NCBI GenBank assembly: GCA_033964015.1
Contig: CM066913.1
Location: 10,906,953-10,970,952 of the forward strand
Length of the DNA: 64,000 nt
Source: Scolanthus callimorphus
Lineage: Eukaryota; Cnidaria; Anthozoa; Actiniaria; Edwardsiidae
Reading direction: 5' to 3'
Position 1 is the stretch's first letter, and the number at the start of each line of letters is the position of its first letter. The translations under genes and the position numbers were made by a program. Below are positions 24,236-36,200 of the stretch, in pieces. The notes under the pieces are model-generated. The model made no database searches. It was given only the letters and a program-made list of their open reading frames with translations, and was not told where the DNA came from.

Positions 24236-25496
24236 CTTTCGATTATCCACCCCCTTGGTCTGAAATCTGTAGTATATCCTTTGTACTAGCCACCCCCTCC
24301 CCCCCCCCCCCCCCCCCCCCTTCTAAAGGGTCTGCATCCGCCACAGCCGTCCGATCCGAAATAATTTTTTTTTGCATAAGCAACCTGGATCTTCAGGTAC
24401 CACCCTGCCATTAAACGCTGCTCTAGAATGCCAGAGTTACGAAGCATATATAAGCCTGCGGGCGTCACCCCGCAAATATTTTTGGGAACTTTGGTACAGG
24501 TACTGTACGAGCTCGACAGGTAGATTTGCAAAATCCTGCCTACGCGCGAGACTGCCTAGAACTCTTCAGAATCCTCCGAACGCCCGTTTTAGTTCCTCGG
24601 ACATTTGAAGGTCTGACTGCGTCATGCGTGGACCTCTAGGGAGAACGTAAATGGGACCAGACTATATAAACTGGTATGAAACTCTTTTAACAGTTGTGGG
24701 ACTTAACTGGCATTGCTAGTGCAATGGGTAGGTTGAAAATGGCCTTAAAGGTCCAACATTTTCACTCGAAACACAGTTTCAGTCTTTACATTTTTTGCAG
24801 TATTCATCCATGAGTTCTTGCGATATTTCTTATAAAAGTGCAAAATGTAGCAATTCAAAACAAAACACAAGCTCGCAAAGGATGAAAAAAGCATCCGTCA
24901 CTCCATTATTCACCATTTGTTGGTAGTTGACATGAGGTGCTATTCCGAACTTGTCACCCCATGTAAGGGAATCCAAAAGCTTCCCAGGCTCTGGATTCCG
25001 GACTTGCATTGTATAAATCGCAGTCCACATCTAGGGATCAGACATGACATCTGTAAACCGGTATACAAGTGCATACATTTACATTCCAGCCGCTGGATTC
25101 CAGATTTTATCTGCCTGGATTCCAGATTTCCAACTGTCTTGGAGTCTAGATTCCAATAAAACAGAAACATTTGGATTCTGGATTCCAGAGGCCGGATTCT
25201 GAATTCCAAAGCTCACAAAACTTCTGGATTCCCCTACATGGGGCAAAACTCGAGTTGGAAATTTTAGTTTCATATTAGAGTTAGAAAGAAAAAAGGGTCT
25301 TCTCATTGCGAGGGAAGTCAAAGCAGTCGAAAGTACACGACTGGATGACTTGGGCTGCATTATAATCATGAGAATCATGAGGACTGTTTTACAGTATATA
25401 TGCCTTCCAGAGCCAGGCCATTGCATTGCAATCCCTAGGACCACTACTGCTCCAGTTTCCAAAAGTTATTCATTGTATAAATATTTATAACATAAT

Positions 25497-25502
25497 TTTA
25501 TT
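25497..25502 (-). terminator. Candidate poly(A) signal for NSMCE3
   Basis: Minus-strand AATAAA about 280 bp beyond the NSMCE3 stop codon. The position is plausible; it is not supported by transcript data. Confidence 0.35.
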
Positions 25503-25778
25503 CAAAAAATAATATTTTCTTTGTAGTCCACTCATAATTTTTCCATCTGTTCTTAATTGATTTCATGTGTTTCACAATTTTGTAATTACGATCTGCCAGA
25601 AACACAACTCAATGGCATGTACCTGGTTCTACTAAAACGTCAAATGTCTCGTGTGCCTAATTAAAATAGCATCAATAAGGCTGTTTAGTTCTACACGAGT
25701 AAACTTTAACGCTTTTATGAGCTCTAAGATGGTTATCAACAGGAACATTCTCGAACTAAAAAACGAGAAATTAAAAAT

Positions 25779-28700
25779 CTATTTACAGATTCTGGTACAA
25801 AAAAATCGGTCATAAAGATTTGTTATTTTTTCCGTTGATTCAAGTTCCCTTCTCTCCTCTTCTTCGATCTCCCGTATCTGTGATGTCCATGCATTCAGTT
25901 CTGTGCCATAGATCTGGAATAATAAAAACAAAGTAGACCATCCCTGTCAGCTCAAGTTGGCAGAGCGCTGGTCTGATGTGCAGGAAGTTGTGGGTTTGAC
26001 CCTCTGACAGACCAACACTCAAAGTCTTTTCTAATAACTGAGGAGATGGTGCTGCCTTTGCTCTAACATCTGTAGATGGATAGATCTGTCTCCTCTCCGA
26101 TAAAGACGTTAAACCGTAGGTCTTGTCTCTTCACATACACTTCACTAATCAGAACTACAAAGGGATGTTAAAGAACCATGGGTATACAGGAGTGACCATT
26201 CTCAGTGACAGTGCTTACAGTAGTAACCCACACACTGAAGATTGTAAGCTGCAGTAGCAGTCTGCCCCTAATAAGGATAAGACATAATGCTATTACATGT
26301 ATACTGTTTAGAGTGAGCCTTGGATGAAGCAGTAAATAAAAAACCTTACTTTATTACAAGAGAGTGGACAGTAACTTACTAGTCAAAACCGGAGGGTCTA
26401 ATTTGCAGGTCGCAGGTTGCAGGTCAGGTGCAGGTTGCAGGTCAGGTGCAGGTTGAGTCTAAAATGCAGGTCGGGTGATATTCTATTTGCAACCTGCAAA
26501 TTAGACCCTCCGAGTCAAACACCCTTTATCAGTATACACAAATATACATGGATGCTCACCTCTGATACAAATCCTAACACTTTCCTTTTTGTAAGCTCTT
26601 TGTATGACCTTGGACCCCAGCGATATTCAAAGGTGCTTTCCTCTCCACCAACAACTTTCTTTTTCTCTAGATATCTATTAAAGGTAAAGAGACAATGGGG
26701 CATTTAGTTCGTCAATCAACCAATGCTTATGCTTATTGTTAGGACTCCCATAAATCAGGGGTGCTCAACCTATCTTGTAGGGGCCCAAATCAGCACTAGT
26801 GCTATCTCTCAGGGGTGCCACCTCAGTATTTCTCACATGAAAACCAAAATTCCTGTTTATTTGACGTTCGAATTAATACATGATCTTTAGATTAGAGTTT
26901 GTGGCAAAGTTACTGTACAGTAGCATAAGGTAGTTATATCTTAGAAGTAAAATTAATCAGAGCCACACCCAATGTTGCTATCTCTTAGTCTCTCAGGACT
27001 GAATTTTTTTTTTTTTTTGTCAAGTACCCCTGCCTTTTTCCCAGGTTGATAGGGTTTAGGCTTTCATTATGTTTCCATACCCTTGTCTTGCGAATTCTTG
27101 GATGAGTTTGTCTGGGTCACCAAATACTTCATGACTTGTCCTGCAAAGTATAAGATGACAAATGTAAATAAAAATAGTGAAGAACTCACTGTTTGAACTC
27201 TTAAGGGAAGTGAACCAGTTTGGATAGCATAGGAATCTGGGCAATGTAGCAAAAAGATAATGTTTTCAGTTCGATTTTGTTATATGTTTTGCGAAGTATG
27301 TATGCTCAGCCATCAGAGGAAAAGGCTGTCATGATTAGTTATTTAGACTTACTTTGGCTGCAAACCAAGCTTCTTCAAGAAATACCATAATATTGCTGGG
27401 AAAAGAAAAAATAATGGAATACTGAACATGAAAAGATGAGCTCTGATATGAACCACAGTGCATTAGTGGTCAGCTCCCATACTAATCACCATGAAATATC
27501 AAAGTGCAAAACAAACTTACTTTCATTGACAACATTATCTGACATTAGAATAAGGCTTAACACAACCATTAGTAGGGCCATCTTGGGTGAGTCATCTCCC
27601 CTAAAAACACAAAATGACATTAAATGGACACCTTCCTAAATTCTGCCTATACGATGGGTTGCATCCTATCATATGCTACTCAATAAACTGTAAAAAAATA
27701 ATAAAAATACATAGAAAGCTTGTCACCACTATTATTATGAAAAAAGCTTACCAATCTATAAGCTGAGGCTTCTGTTCCACATCAATATCGTCCAATAAAA
27801 TGTATGCTTTGGTTTTACCTGCACCCTCAATTTCTGCTACTTCTATGCCAAATACCTACATTGCAAGAGACACTACATTAATTTAGCCACACACTACATT
27901 TCTTGCTACTGCATATCCATGGCCCTACATACTAAAGAGATCACAAATTGTAACAGGAATATACATACTTTTTTCAGTTGCTTTTTGGTAAGCTCCATAA
28001 CCTGCGCAAATGCCTTAGAGTGCTCTCTAAGAACATTTTTGGTGATATCTAAAAAAGATAATGATTCATAATGATAAAAAAAAAGATAATGATTCATGAA
28101 GAACATGGAAAAATATTTTCCAACATGGGAAAAGTGAATAGTTGATGTTTTCTTCTCCCTATGCTTGCACAACTGTAAATGAATTAATCACTGGGCAGGT
28201 TTTCACTTTTCCTAAAATTTTGCTAAAGGTATTTTTTTTTTCTGAAGAAGCTTCTTACCACCACGCTTGATGGGAATTTTCTTTCTATCAGCAAACAAAA
28301 GATATCTTGTGGTCTCTGCCACCTGGAAGAAGATGTAAATTGGGTAAATTAAAATAACTTTTTGGTAACATCAACAGACAATGAATTTAGGCTTGTAACT
28401 ATCACTCTGTATCAATGTTTCGTCACTACTCAGATTTCCGATATGACTCGGTGGCGCAGTGTTTTAGTGTACAACACACTGTGCATACGCTCCTCAGTTC
28501 GAACCCCAGACAATCCAACCATATCAACTTTTCTCTGTTCTGAGTAGCTTGCTTATAGCTTTGAATTCCTTTCAAATGGAGCTCTGATAAGAGAAGGGGA
28601 TAATAGCTGTGCACCGTGGACCTCAGGTTCGTCAGTCTAGTTGGAGTACTGTTATGAGTTATCCACGTAAAATATGGCTACTAGTGTACTACTAGTGTAC

Positions 28701-30024
28701 CTTTCTCTCCAGTTCAGCCCCTGAGAGTTTATCTTTTTGTGATGCTTGAGATGCATCGTCATCATCTTCATCATTTTTCTGCCTGATGATAAAGTACAAG
28801 TCAGAAGTATCACACACAGGGAGCAAACATCACTCTGAGATCTGGCTGCACCATTATCACTACCCTGTGAGCAGTGGTTTCCTTTGCTTGCCATCAGCCT
28901 AATGCACCAGTCAATTGACAGCCCCGCACCCCCCCATTCGCGCATTAGCGGGTACTAGCGGGGCTTTCGTACAGAATTCACACTACATTACTGCCCCGTT
29001 GGTCGGGAGATGCACTTTCTTTCATGGCTTCCACACAGTACATCGAGCGGGGAGTCGCTCTCTTCCCCGGGACACAACACTAACAGAAACCAGCCCACTT
29101 TCCGGGCTGCTTCACCTTCATATGAACACCCCTTTCTTCACAAAAGACACGACAAATACAGAGTTTTGTTACTTGAATTACACGTATTGAATTTTAATCT
29201 ACACTAGCGAAAGTACTTACATGCAAGTAGAAAAATATGGTTTTATTACGCTTTGCGATCGCTGCAGCTGCATTGAAAACTGGGCACCATTGAGATGACT
29301 CTTTTCAGTGAGTAAAAATCCTTTGTGTTATCTTCTAAATTCATTGGGCAAGGAGCGTATTCACTCTTAATTATTACCCTGGGGACGGTGCATTCACCTC
29401 TCAGATTGTCCCCGCAAACCGAGGCGCTCGCTGCCTTTCATTTGCCAAAAAGTGAATGCTCCGCTAATGCGCGAATGGGGGGTGCGGGGCTGTCAATTGA
29501 CTGGTGCATAAGAGAGGAGGAAACCACTGCTCGCAGGGTACATTATCACGGACTATTAACTCAAATATGATGTTTCTTACTTTGTTTTACGACCTTTCCC
29601 TCGTCCTTGAGACTGCTGAGATGCTTGGGGCTCCTCCTGGTAGAAACAACAGACATGGTCAAATCAAAGCAGCAGTTATGTAAATGAGCTCAGCCTCAGG
29701 AAAGCAACATGTGACAAGCTGAATTTCGCAGAAGAGTGGAAAGCTTCAGATTTCCCATGGATGGCCGAGAACTGCCCCTACAGGCATAGAAAATACAACT
29801 TTTCACATCATTCCATTGGATGAGCCTGATTTTCTGCAGATAAGTTTATTTCCTGTGTTCTGTACTGTATCCGTATCTAACAATAACATGACGCACATGT
29901 CAAACAAATGCATGGAGCCGATTTCACACATTCGCTGGTCTGCTTTCTGAACAGAATTATACGAACAGCTTACCTCGTCAGACTCAACACGTCTTTTCTT
30001 TGTCTTATCCTTAGCTTTTGGCAT
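25779..30024 (-). CDS. NSMCE3: NSMCE3, MAGE-domain subunit of the SMC5/6 complex
   Basis: Eleven exons, all GT/AG and phase-consistent: 30024-29974, 29636-29581, 28782-28701, 28322-28259, 28048-27969, 27855-27752, 27600-27521, 27395-27353, 27140-27081, 26674-26560, 25913-25779. They total 870 nt, giving 289 aa; human NSMCE3 is about 300 aa. Residues 1 to about 70 are basic, then acidic and Gln-rich. The MAGE homology domain follows: winged helix A with FADRKKIPIKR and REHSKAFAQVMEL, then winged helix B with LLMVVLSLILM, LWYFLKKLG, VFGDPDKLIQEF and FEYRWGPRS. In the family, the protein binds the RING subunit NSMCE1 and NSMCE4 and aids SUMO/ubiquitin-linked DNA repair. No frame breaks are seen. 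Start ATG 30024 is chosen because it begins the conserved-length basic leader; an upstream in-frame ATG at 30093 is possible. Confidence 0.93.
25938..26300 (+). repeat. tRNA-derived SINE
   Basis: The head has box A (CAGCTCAAGTTGGCAGAGCG) and box B (GTGGGTTTGACCC, about 25990-26002). It is followed by a tail with AAAGACGTTAAACCG, of the kind conserved in invertebrate SINEs. It lies in the last intron of NSMCE3 on the opposite strand. Family name not assigned. Confidence 0.55.
28441..28520 (+). repeat. tRNA-like SINE head
   Basis: A GGTGGCGCAGTG box-A-like word and a CAGTTCGAACCCC box-B-like word are at suitable spacing, in NSMCE3 intron 3. No intact cloverleaf is seen. Confidence 0.4.
28899..29511. 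mobile_element. TIR element (ATGCACCAGTCAATTG family) in NSMCE3 intron 2
   Basis: Inverted ends of about 50 bp run from CTAATGCACCAGTCAATTGA through GCCCCGCACCCCC, with the match in reverse complement at 29463-29511. The internal part has no transposase. The same terminal word bounds the element at 46903-47811. Confidence 0.8.
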
Positions 30025-30278
30025 GGTTATATACAAATTAAAGGAAGACTTTCGATCTAAAGAGTGCGAAAACGCGACCGAAACACACTCCACGAGTCGA
30101 TGATCTCTTCTCCCGCCAAAATGTAACTTCGCACTCCAAGCGCAGGCGCACAGTCAAATGGTGCTGTCCGCTAGTCGTTTCCAGCGGGCTCATGTACAGG
30201 AGCTGATTGTAGCTGGAACGAGATGTCCGACTCGAAACTCGTAAATATCAGCTGATTTTCACTCCTTAAACATCAAAT
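30025..30278. promoter_or_regulatory. Bidirectional promoter between NSMCE3 and PXK
   Basis: Only 254 bp separate the two divergent start codons. The interval is free of recognisable repeats and carries CCCGCCAAA (30112-30120), an E2F-like site on the minus strand. Shared control is inference from spacing. Confidence 0.6.
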
Positions 30279-33200
30279 ATGGCACGGGCCAAGCAAGGGA
30301 ATAGTGTTCTGGATGATACTATCCCGTTAATGTGCACGTTTGAAGGAATTAACAAGAAAGAACACGTTGTAAGTGAAAGAATTTTACACGGTGTCACGAG
30401 CTCCAAGGGTCCTGTGTCGAATGTTGTTTTGCAATGTTTCTAATTTGGGATTTTCTGGTTTTCTTATGTCACTAGGATTATATCATGAAGGTCCAAAGGG
30501 GAGCTAGTCCTGAGGCATCGTGGCAGGTGGGTGAAATATTTTGTTCGTTATATGTATTTCCCGTTTCTTAATTTATTTGAAAGGCTTTCGAGTGCCAACT
30601 TTTAGTAAGTTAGTTTCGGATGCTCTACGAAACTGTCAACGTGTGACACTCGTGGCTTCGAATGCCGCTGATGCAATTCTGTTGAAATGAAACTTGAATG
30701 TTAACCCGTATAAGTAATGCAGACAACGATTTATTTTTAATTATCTACGAGGGAGAGCATCACCGAAACCCCAAATCTACTACGCCCACTTATTTATAGT
30801 TTTGTATTAACTGAGAGAGGTGTCAAGTTGTGGTGATTCATAAAGTTTTTTCAAGTATTCTGTTTCAGGTTCAGTTTTTTTTTTATGTTCACACTTCCTT
30901 CTTAAATAATTGATAAATACAATATACGTAGATGTATACATGTAGTTCCAGAAAAGATCCATACTTGCACCACAGAGGTAATATTGGAAATTCCAGGGGA
31001 GTGCAGAGTGCAATATACCCATTTCCCATACAATCACTGTATCTATCAAGTACCTCTATTGTGTGGCTTTTTTATTTTACTGCAACTATGTAAACAAAAT
31101 CCAACTCACATTGTCACCTGTGGCTAGAGAGTGCTGAGTAATTGGATTATCCTGGTGAGAATTTTTGCATCTCATTGGATGGTATTGGTTCGAGCATGCC
31201 GTAATTTTTAAACGGTGAAATTGTTTTTTTCTGATGAGCAGTCCTACCCCTTAAAATAGGAGTACCCCCTTGGCAATGTGTGGTTCCAGAAATTATCCAT
31301 ACCCCCCTACGGAAGGGCATTGGAAATTCCGGAGGGGTGGGGGAGTCAATTTACCTGATCATTTCCATACAAATACTGTATTTTTCTTTGGAAATTCCAG
31401 AGGGGTGGGGGGGTCACTTTTCAACACCCTTCCGTGGAGGGGTATGGATATTTTCTGGAACCACACAATGGAGATAAGAATGAACAGGCAATGCTATCAG
31501 AACAAACAACCAGCAACCGCCAGAGCTCCGCTTGCTACTTAACGCTATTTTACATTTTTAACTGTTGGCTGCTTTTTATTGGAAACAGACAAATCCTTAA
31601 TTGAGCCACTGAAATTAGCCAAACTTGGCCAGCTATTTTTTTAATAACTGCCTGCTTAAAAACATTCTGACAGCACTGAGCAGGTGAAAGGATGATTTCT
31701 TTGCATGTGATGGCAAAAATAGCATTATTTAATTGATTCAACAAAATGTTCTTATTTTCAAGGTTGTTCACCGATACAGTGACTTTGCTACATTGCATGC
31801 AACTCTAGAGGTACCTTATTTCCTATCACTTTATTTTTTACGGTGTGATTGACTCTTGTTCAAGCCATTTGGTGACATATTTGATGATGCAACTGTATGT
31901 TGGGAGAAGTGACAAAACTACATAATAATAATGGTTATTCTGACTGATCAGACATCAGGGATTGAGATGCCATTGCCGCCCAGAAAGTGTTTGGGAATAT
32001 GGACAGTACGTTTGTAGCAGAGAGACAGCAAGGGCTGCAGGTAACACATAAACACTGTCTTGTCATGTGTAGTAGATATGTTGTGCCAGGGTACGTTTGT
32101 AGCAGGGAGACAGCAAGGGCTGCAAGTAACACACAAACACTGTCTTGTCATGTGTAGTAGATGTTGTGCCAGGGTATGTTTGTAGCAAGAGACAGCAAAG
32201 GCTGCAGGTAACACACAAACACTTGTGTGGTAGATGTGTTGTGCCAGGGTTTTACTGATCTTCAATTCTATATATTAGCATGAGTAGTAGTATATGGTAA
32301 ATGGCAATGGTTCTGACATCTTTTCTTTTCATTTTTTCATTTTTCTGCAGAGCTTTATTCATTTCATCCTTGCAAATCCACTTTTGATGAGACATATTTG
32401 TGTAAAAAAGTTCTTGGATCCAGTGAACTATTCAGAGGATTTCTTTGGTGAGCAGCCATCACACCCTAATAATTAATGTTTGACATATACTCATTTGCAA
32501 TTCAGGGTGGGGCCTAATCCTTAGATAGTTGTCCCACTGCAATACCAATTCCACTCTAGTTTGATCATTGCTCACATCTGCAGTATACTTTCAGCAGAAT
32601 GGTTTTTGAGGTCACATTTTGTTTGATTTTGAAATGGTACATGCATGTTTCCATTTCAACTGAAATGAAAGATCAGATCTGAATTTGAAATCATCTTGTG
32701 AACTTGTGAATCCTTTGCAGATTCAGTGTAGTTATCTATTAAAATAGTAATTTTGAAACTAACTGTAATGTAATCTGGAAAGTTGAAAAATGCAGTAAAT
32801 TGCCTTAAGCTCAAAAAAGTTTTCAGAAATTTCTTGGGGAAGCATGGCTTTGTGCACAATTCACTGCACTTTTTGAGTGTGTTTAGGAAGTTGCATAGTT
32901 CAACATTGTTGCTTCTCTAACTCAAAAGTTACTGTTACCCACTGTTTGAATGACATATTTTGTGTGACATATTTGTCTTTGTTGAACAGAGAATGCCACC
33001 CAGCATGTTGCTATGTTCCTGAGGTCTGTGCCAAACTGGGAAATAGTAGAACCTCTTCCAGATATTGGTAAGAAACTCTGTACAGAGTGTAGTTTACATA
33101 CACTGTCTGAATCATTATGACAACATGGGAAATGTGATGTTATAAAATGAAAGGACTACAGAATCCTATTCATGTGAAAAGCTGAATTTTCCAATGGCTC

Positions 33201-36200
33201 AAGATCCATCTGCAAATTTTGCCCATGCACCCACAAGAAATTCTAGCCTGATTGTCATACGTCTACAAGTTCATCCACAGGCTACCAGTCCTCACTTTTC
33301 ACTGCCTGATTCCACAGGTGCCCCAGTGTGTTCTGGCTATTGTAAAAATATAAGCTAATCACAGAGCCGCGAAATGAATTGCCAAACTAGATATCCAAGA
33401 TGGCGAAAGCCGATGATGCTGTTTGAAATGCTTGCAAATGTTCAAAGTAAAAGAACTGCTGTCAGAGCAGACGCAAGGAATTTGAGCTTTGTCTCAGGGA
33501 TATTTCCATTAATTTACCCACAGGATTCTAGATTCATTGCTCTGGCTAACTTGCTATTAGTCTCCTCGCAGCCGCCCGGACCAGTGTCACGCTATGCTCT
33601 CCCCCCGTGCTATACACTCCTGTGAAAGCTGGTCTGAATTCTCTTGCACCTGAGATGCATATAGTAAAAATGCAAACAACTTGACCAGTAATAATAATAT
33701 CCAATATCTAGTATCCAATACTTTTTTATTTTCGGGTCTTCCTCTTTTAGGTTGGAGAGTACGAAAAAGTTATTTTCTAATCAAGCCAACTGATCCAAAT
33801 AAAAAAGACATTAGGAATATTTTGACATGGGTAAGACTGAGATTTTACTGTTCTTTGTCCCTAACATTTCAGTAATAATAATAAAATAAATAATTACTTT
33901 GTTTTAACTTGAATTTTAGAGTAGCTTGTAACCGCTGATATACAGCCATTACAGCTAGTATCTTCGAGTATCATACATACAGTATGCAACACATTTAAGA
34001 ATCCCAACTGGCCGGGAGACAAACCAAGTCGGCTATACAAAGAATGGTCGAGGAGCCAGAGCGGGGTCTCGAACTCGGGTCATCGAGTCACGAGCACGGC
34101 GCTCTGACCACTCGGCCACCCTGTCTCCCTTACAGTGGTGTTGTCAATAATAACTTCTCGCTTTTGTTGAATGCAGACATTTAAAGGGCCTGATTTTGGG
34201 TTCGAGGAAAAAGATTTTGAGGCAGTTATGAAACTTCTTCCAACAATACAGGTGAGTCAGAATGAAAATGTTGCATCATGAGCAGCAGGACGCAGCAGAA
34301 ATTGTCAAGTTAACCTCTTGAGGTTTAAAGTGCCACTAAAGGCAGAAGTCAACTACATTTCATCAAAAAGATCCATTATCCAAGGGAACAGTAACGAAAG
34401 AAAATGTGCTTTACGCGCGCCGTTAATATTTTATTGATTTTTTAATACTTTCGATTGCCGTTTTTTTTTTTTTTTCGTTCAACTTTGCGCGATGCATCTT
34501 GGGGGAGAAGTTCTTCAGAACAATGGTTCCTATGACGCATGAAGAAGACATAGAAATACAACAAAGAAGGTCTTTGTTCTTCTTTCATTGTCTTCTTCAT
34601 GGTCTTTGTTCTACTTTCTATGTCTTCTTCGTGCGTCACAGGAACCATTGTTCACCCCACAGGATACAGAAACGCATAGTTGAACGAAAAAAATTCGCCA
34701 ATCGGAAATATTCAAAAATCAATAAAATATTAACGGCGCGCGGTAAACACATTTTTCTTTTGTTACTGTTCCTTTGGATAATGGATCTTTTTGATGAAAT
34801 GTAGTTGACTTTTGCCTTTAGTGGCACTTTAAAAGAGGGAGTCCTTTTTGGAGCGACTGCTTAAAAAATAAAATAAGTATATAAATTCCTCAGAAAAGCT
34901 AATGTTCAATCTTTTTCTAATTTATTATATATATTATCCATTTTGAAATCATGTGTGCATTCTGCAATCTGATTGGCTAACAGGAGTGGGATTTTTTCCT
35001 AAATCACCAATGATGAACTATTTTTGCACTCGCGTGAGCAAAACGTTCAATTTTTAGCACGCGCTATTGCGGTCATTCGATTTTGAAATCATGCCTATGA
35101 TTTCTATCCAATTTGCACTCCACGTGGTTCAATTACCTTTATTAATCATTATCAAGGTTACAGATTGAGTGTGATGATTTCTGCTTTATTTTCAGCATCC
35201 ATATATCTTTCCCACAGTGTTCACATCTTGTTCAGAGCATGGTGCTATAGTTGTCAGAAGTTACCTTCTAAATGGAACCCTAAGAGATCATATTTGTAAG
35301 GTACTTATATCATAGTTGCTTATTGGAAAACAGAACTATTGTAATTCTCTGTTTTTCATTTTCCCATGCAATTACTCACATCCCTTTTTTGTGTGCAAAG
35401 GTTTTCTTAATAATGTGTCATTCCAGAAAGTATCCATCCTCCCCCCCCCCCCCCCATGGAAGGGTGTTGTGAAGTGACCCCCACCCCCACCCCTCCAAAG
35501 TAAAATACAGTATTTGTATGGAAAAAATCAGGGGATGAATATTTTCTGGAACTGCACAGTGCTTCACTGATAGCACTGTGTTGATAACAGGTTGTTCTTC
35601 TCCTTGCCTCTGCTCAATGCTTTAAAGCAAACCAACTGGAATCAAACCTTTGAGAGGTGAACTTGGTTGGATTTGTAGAAAGCCATTCTATATAATGTTT
35701 GTATTTCTCTGTTTTTCTGTTGCAGGCAAAACCAAAGCTAGCTCAGCTAAAAAATATGGCAACCCAAAGGCTAGAACAGTATTACCCATCCCACAGATAC
35801 AGATTTTTGGCAAACAAATTTTAGAGGTTAGAGGAAATTGGTGTTGTTCTGGTCTTAGTCTAGGAGCAGATCTTGAAAAGAGGCCTAGAAAGTGGTTTTC
35901 GTAGCACCCTTCGCGCAGGCCCGGGAAAGTAGCATAGGATGATAGGTATGTGTATAAGGTTTAATCTAGACCGGATGTTACAAATGAGCCGATGGGACAA
36001 CATTACGATTTCGGGCACTTTTGTTAGAAGATGCTCACATGTTCTTTGTAAAATTCTAACTAATTCAAAGCCTGTAAAATTCAAAATCTTACCAAGAAAC
36101 ACATCAACTCGGCATACTTGTAGAAGTAAATGCGTTTCAAATGATAAGATATAAAATTGTGCCATAATTTTCGTACATACTGTAAAAGTGAAGGTTAAAA

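Larger units (their letters stand above)
16918..25778. other. Gene-poor, repeat-rich interval
   Basis: It starts with the probable 3' UTR of the zinc-finger gene. No conserved exon was recognised in the rest. It holds TIR elements (17833-18000, 19103-19233, 20470-20645), a decayed LINE piece (23890-24230), a poly(C) tract near 24300-24320, and GGATTCCAGA-rich repeats at about 25085-25205. One minus-strand open stretch at 19656-19990 is described separately. Confidence 0.5.

Noticed and set aside
27906..28172. 88-aa NSMCE3-strand ORF taken whole
   Set aside because: Only 28048-27969 is exon; the ORF runs into intron sequence on both sides.
31935..32265. Minus-strand ORFs with repeated TRQCLCVTC peptides
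   Set aside because: Antisense of the tandem repeat at the PXK exon 4 donor.
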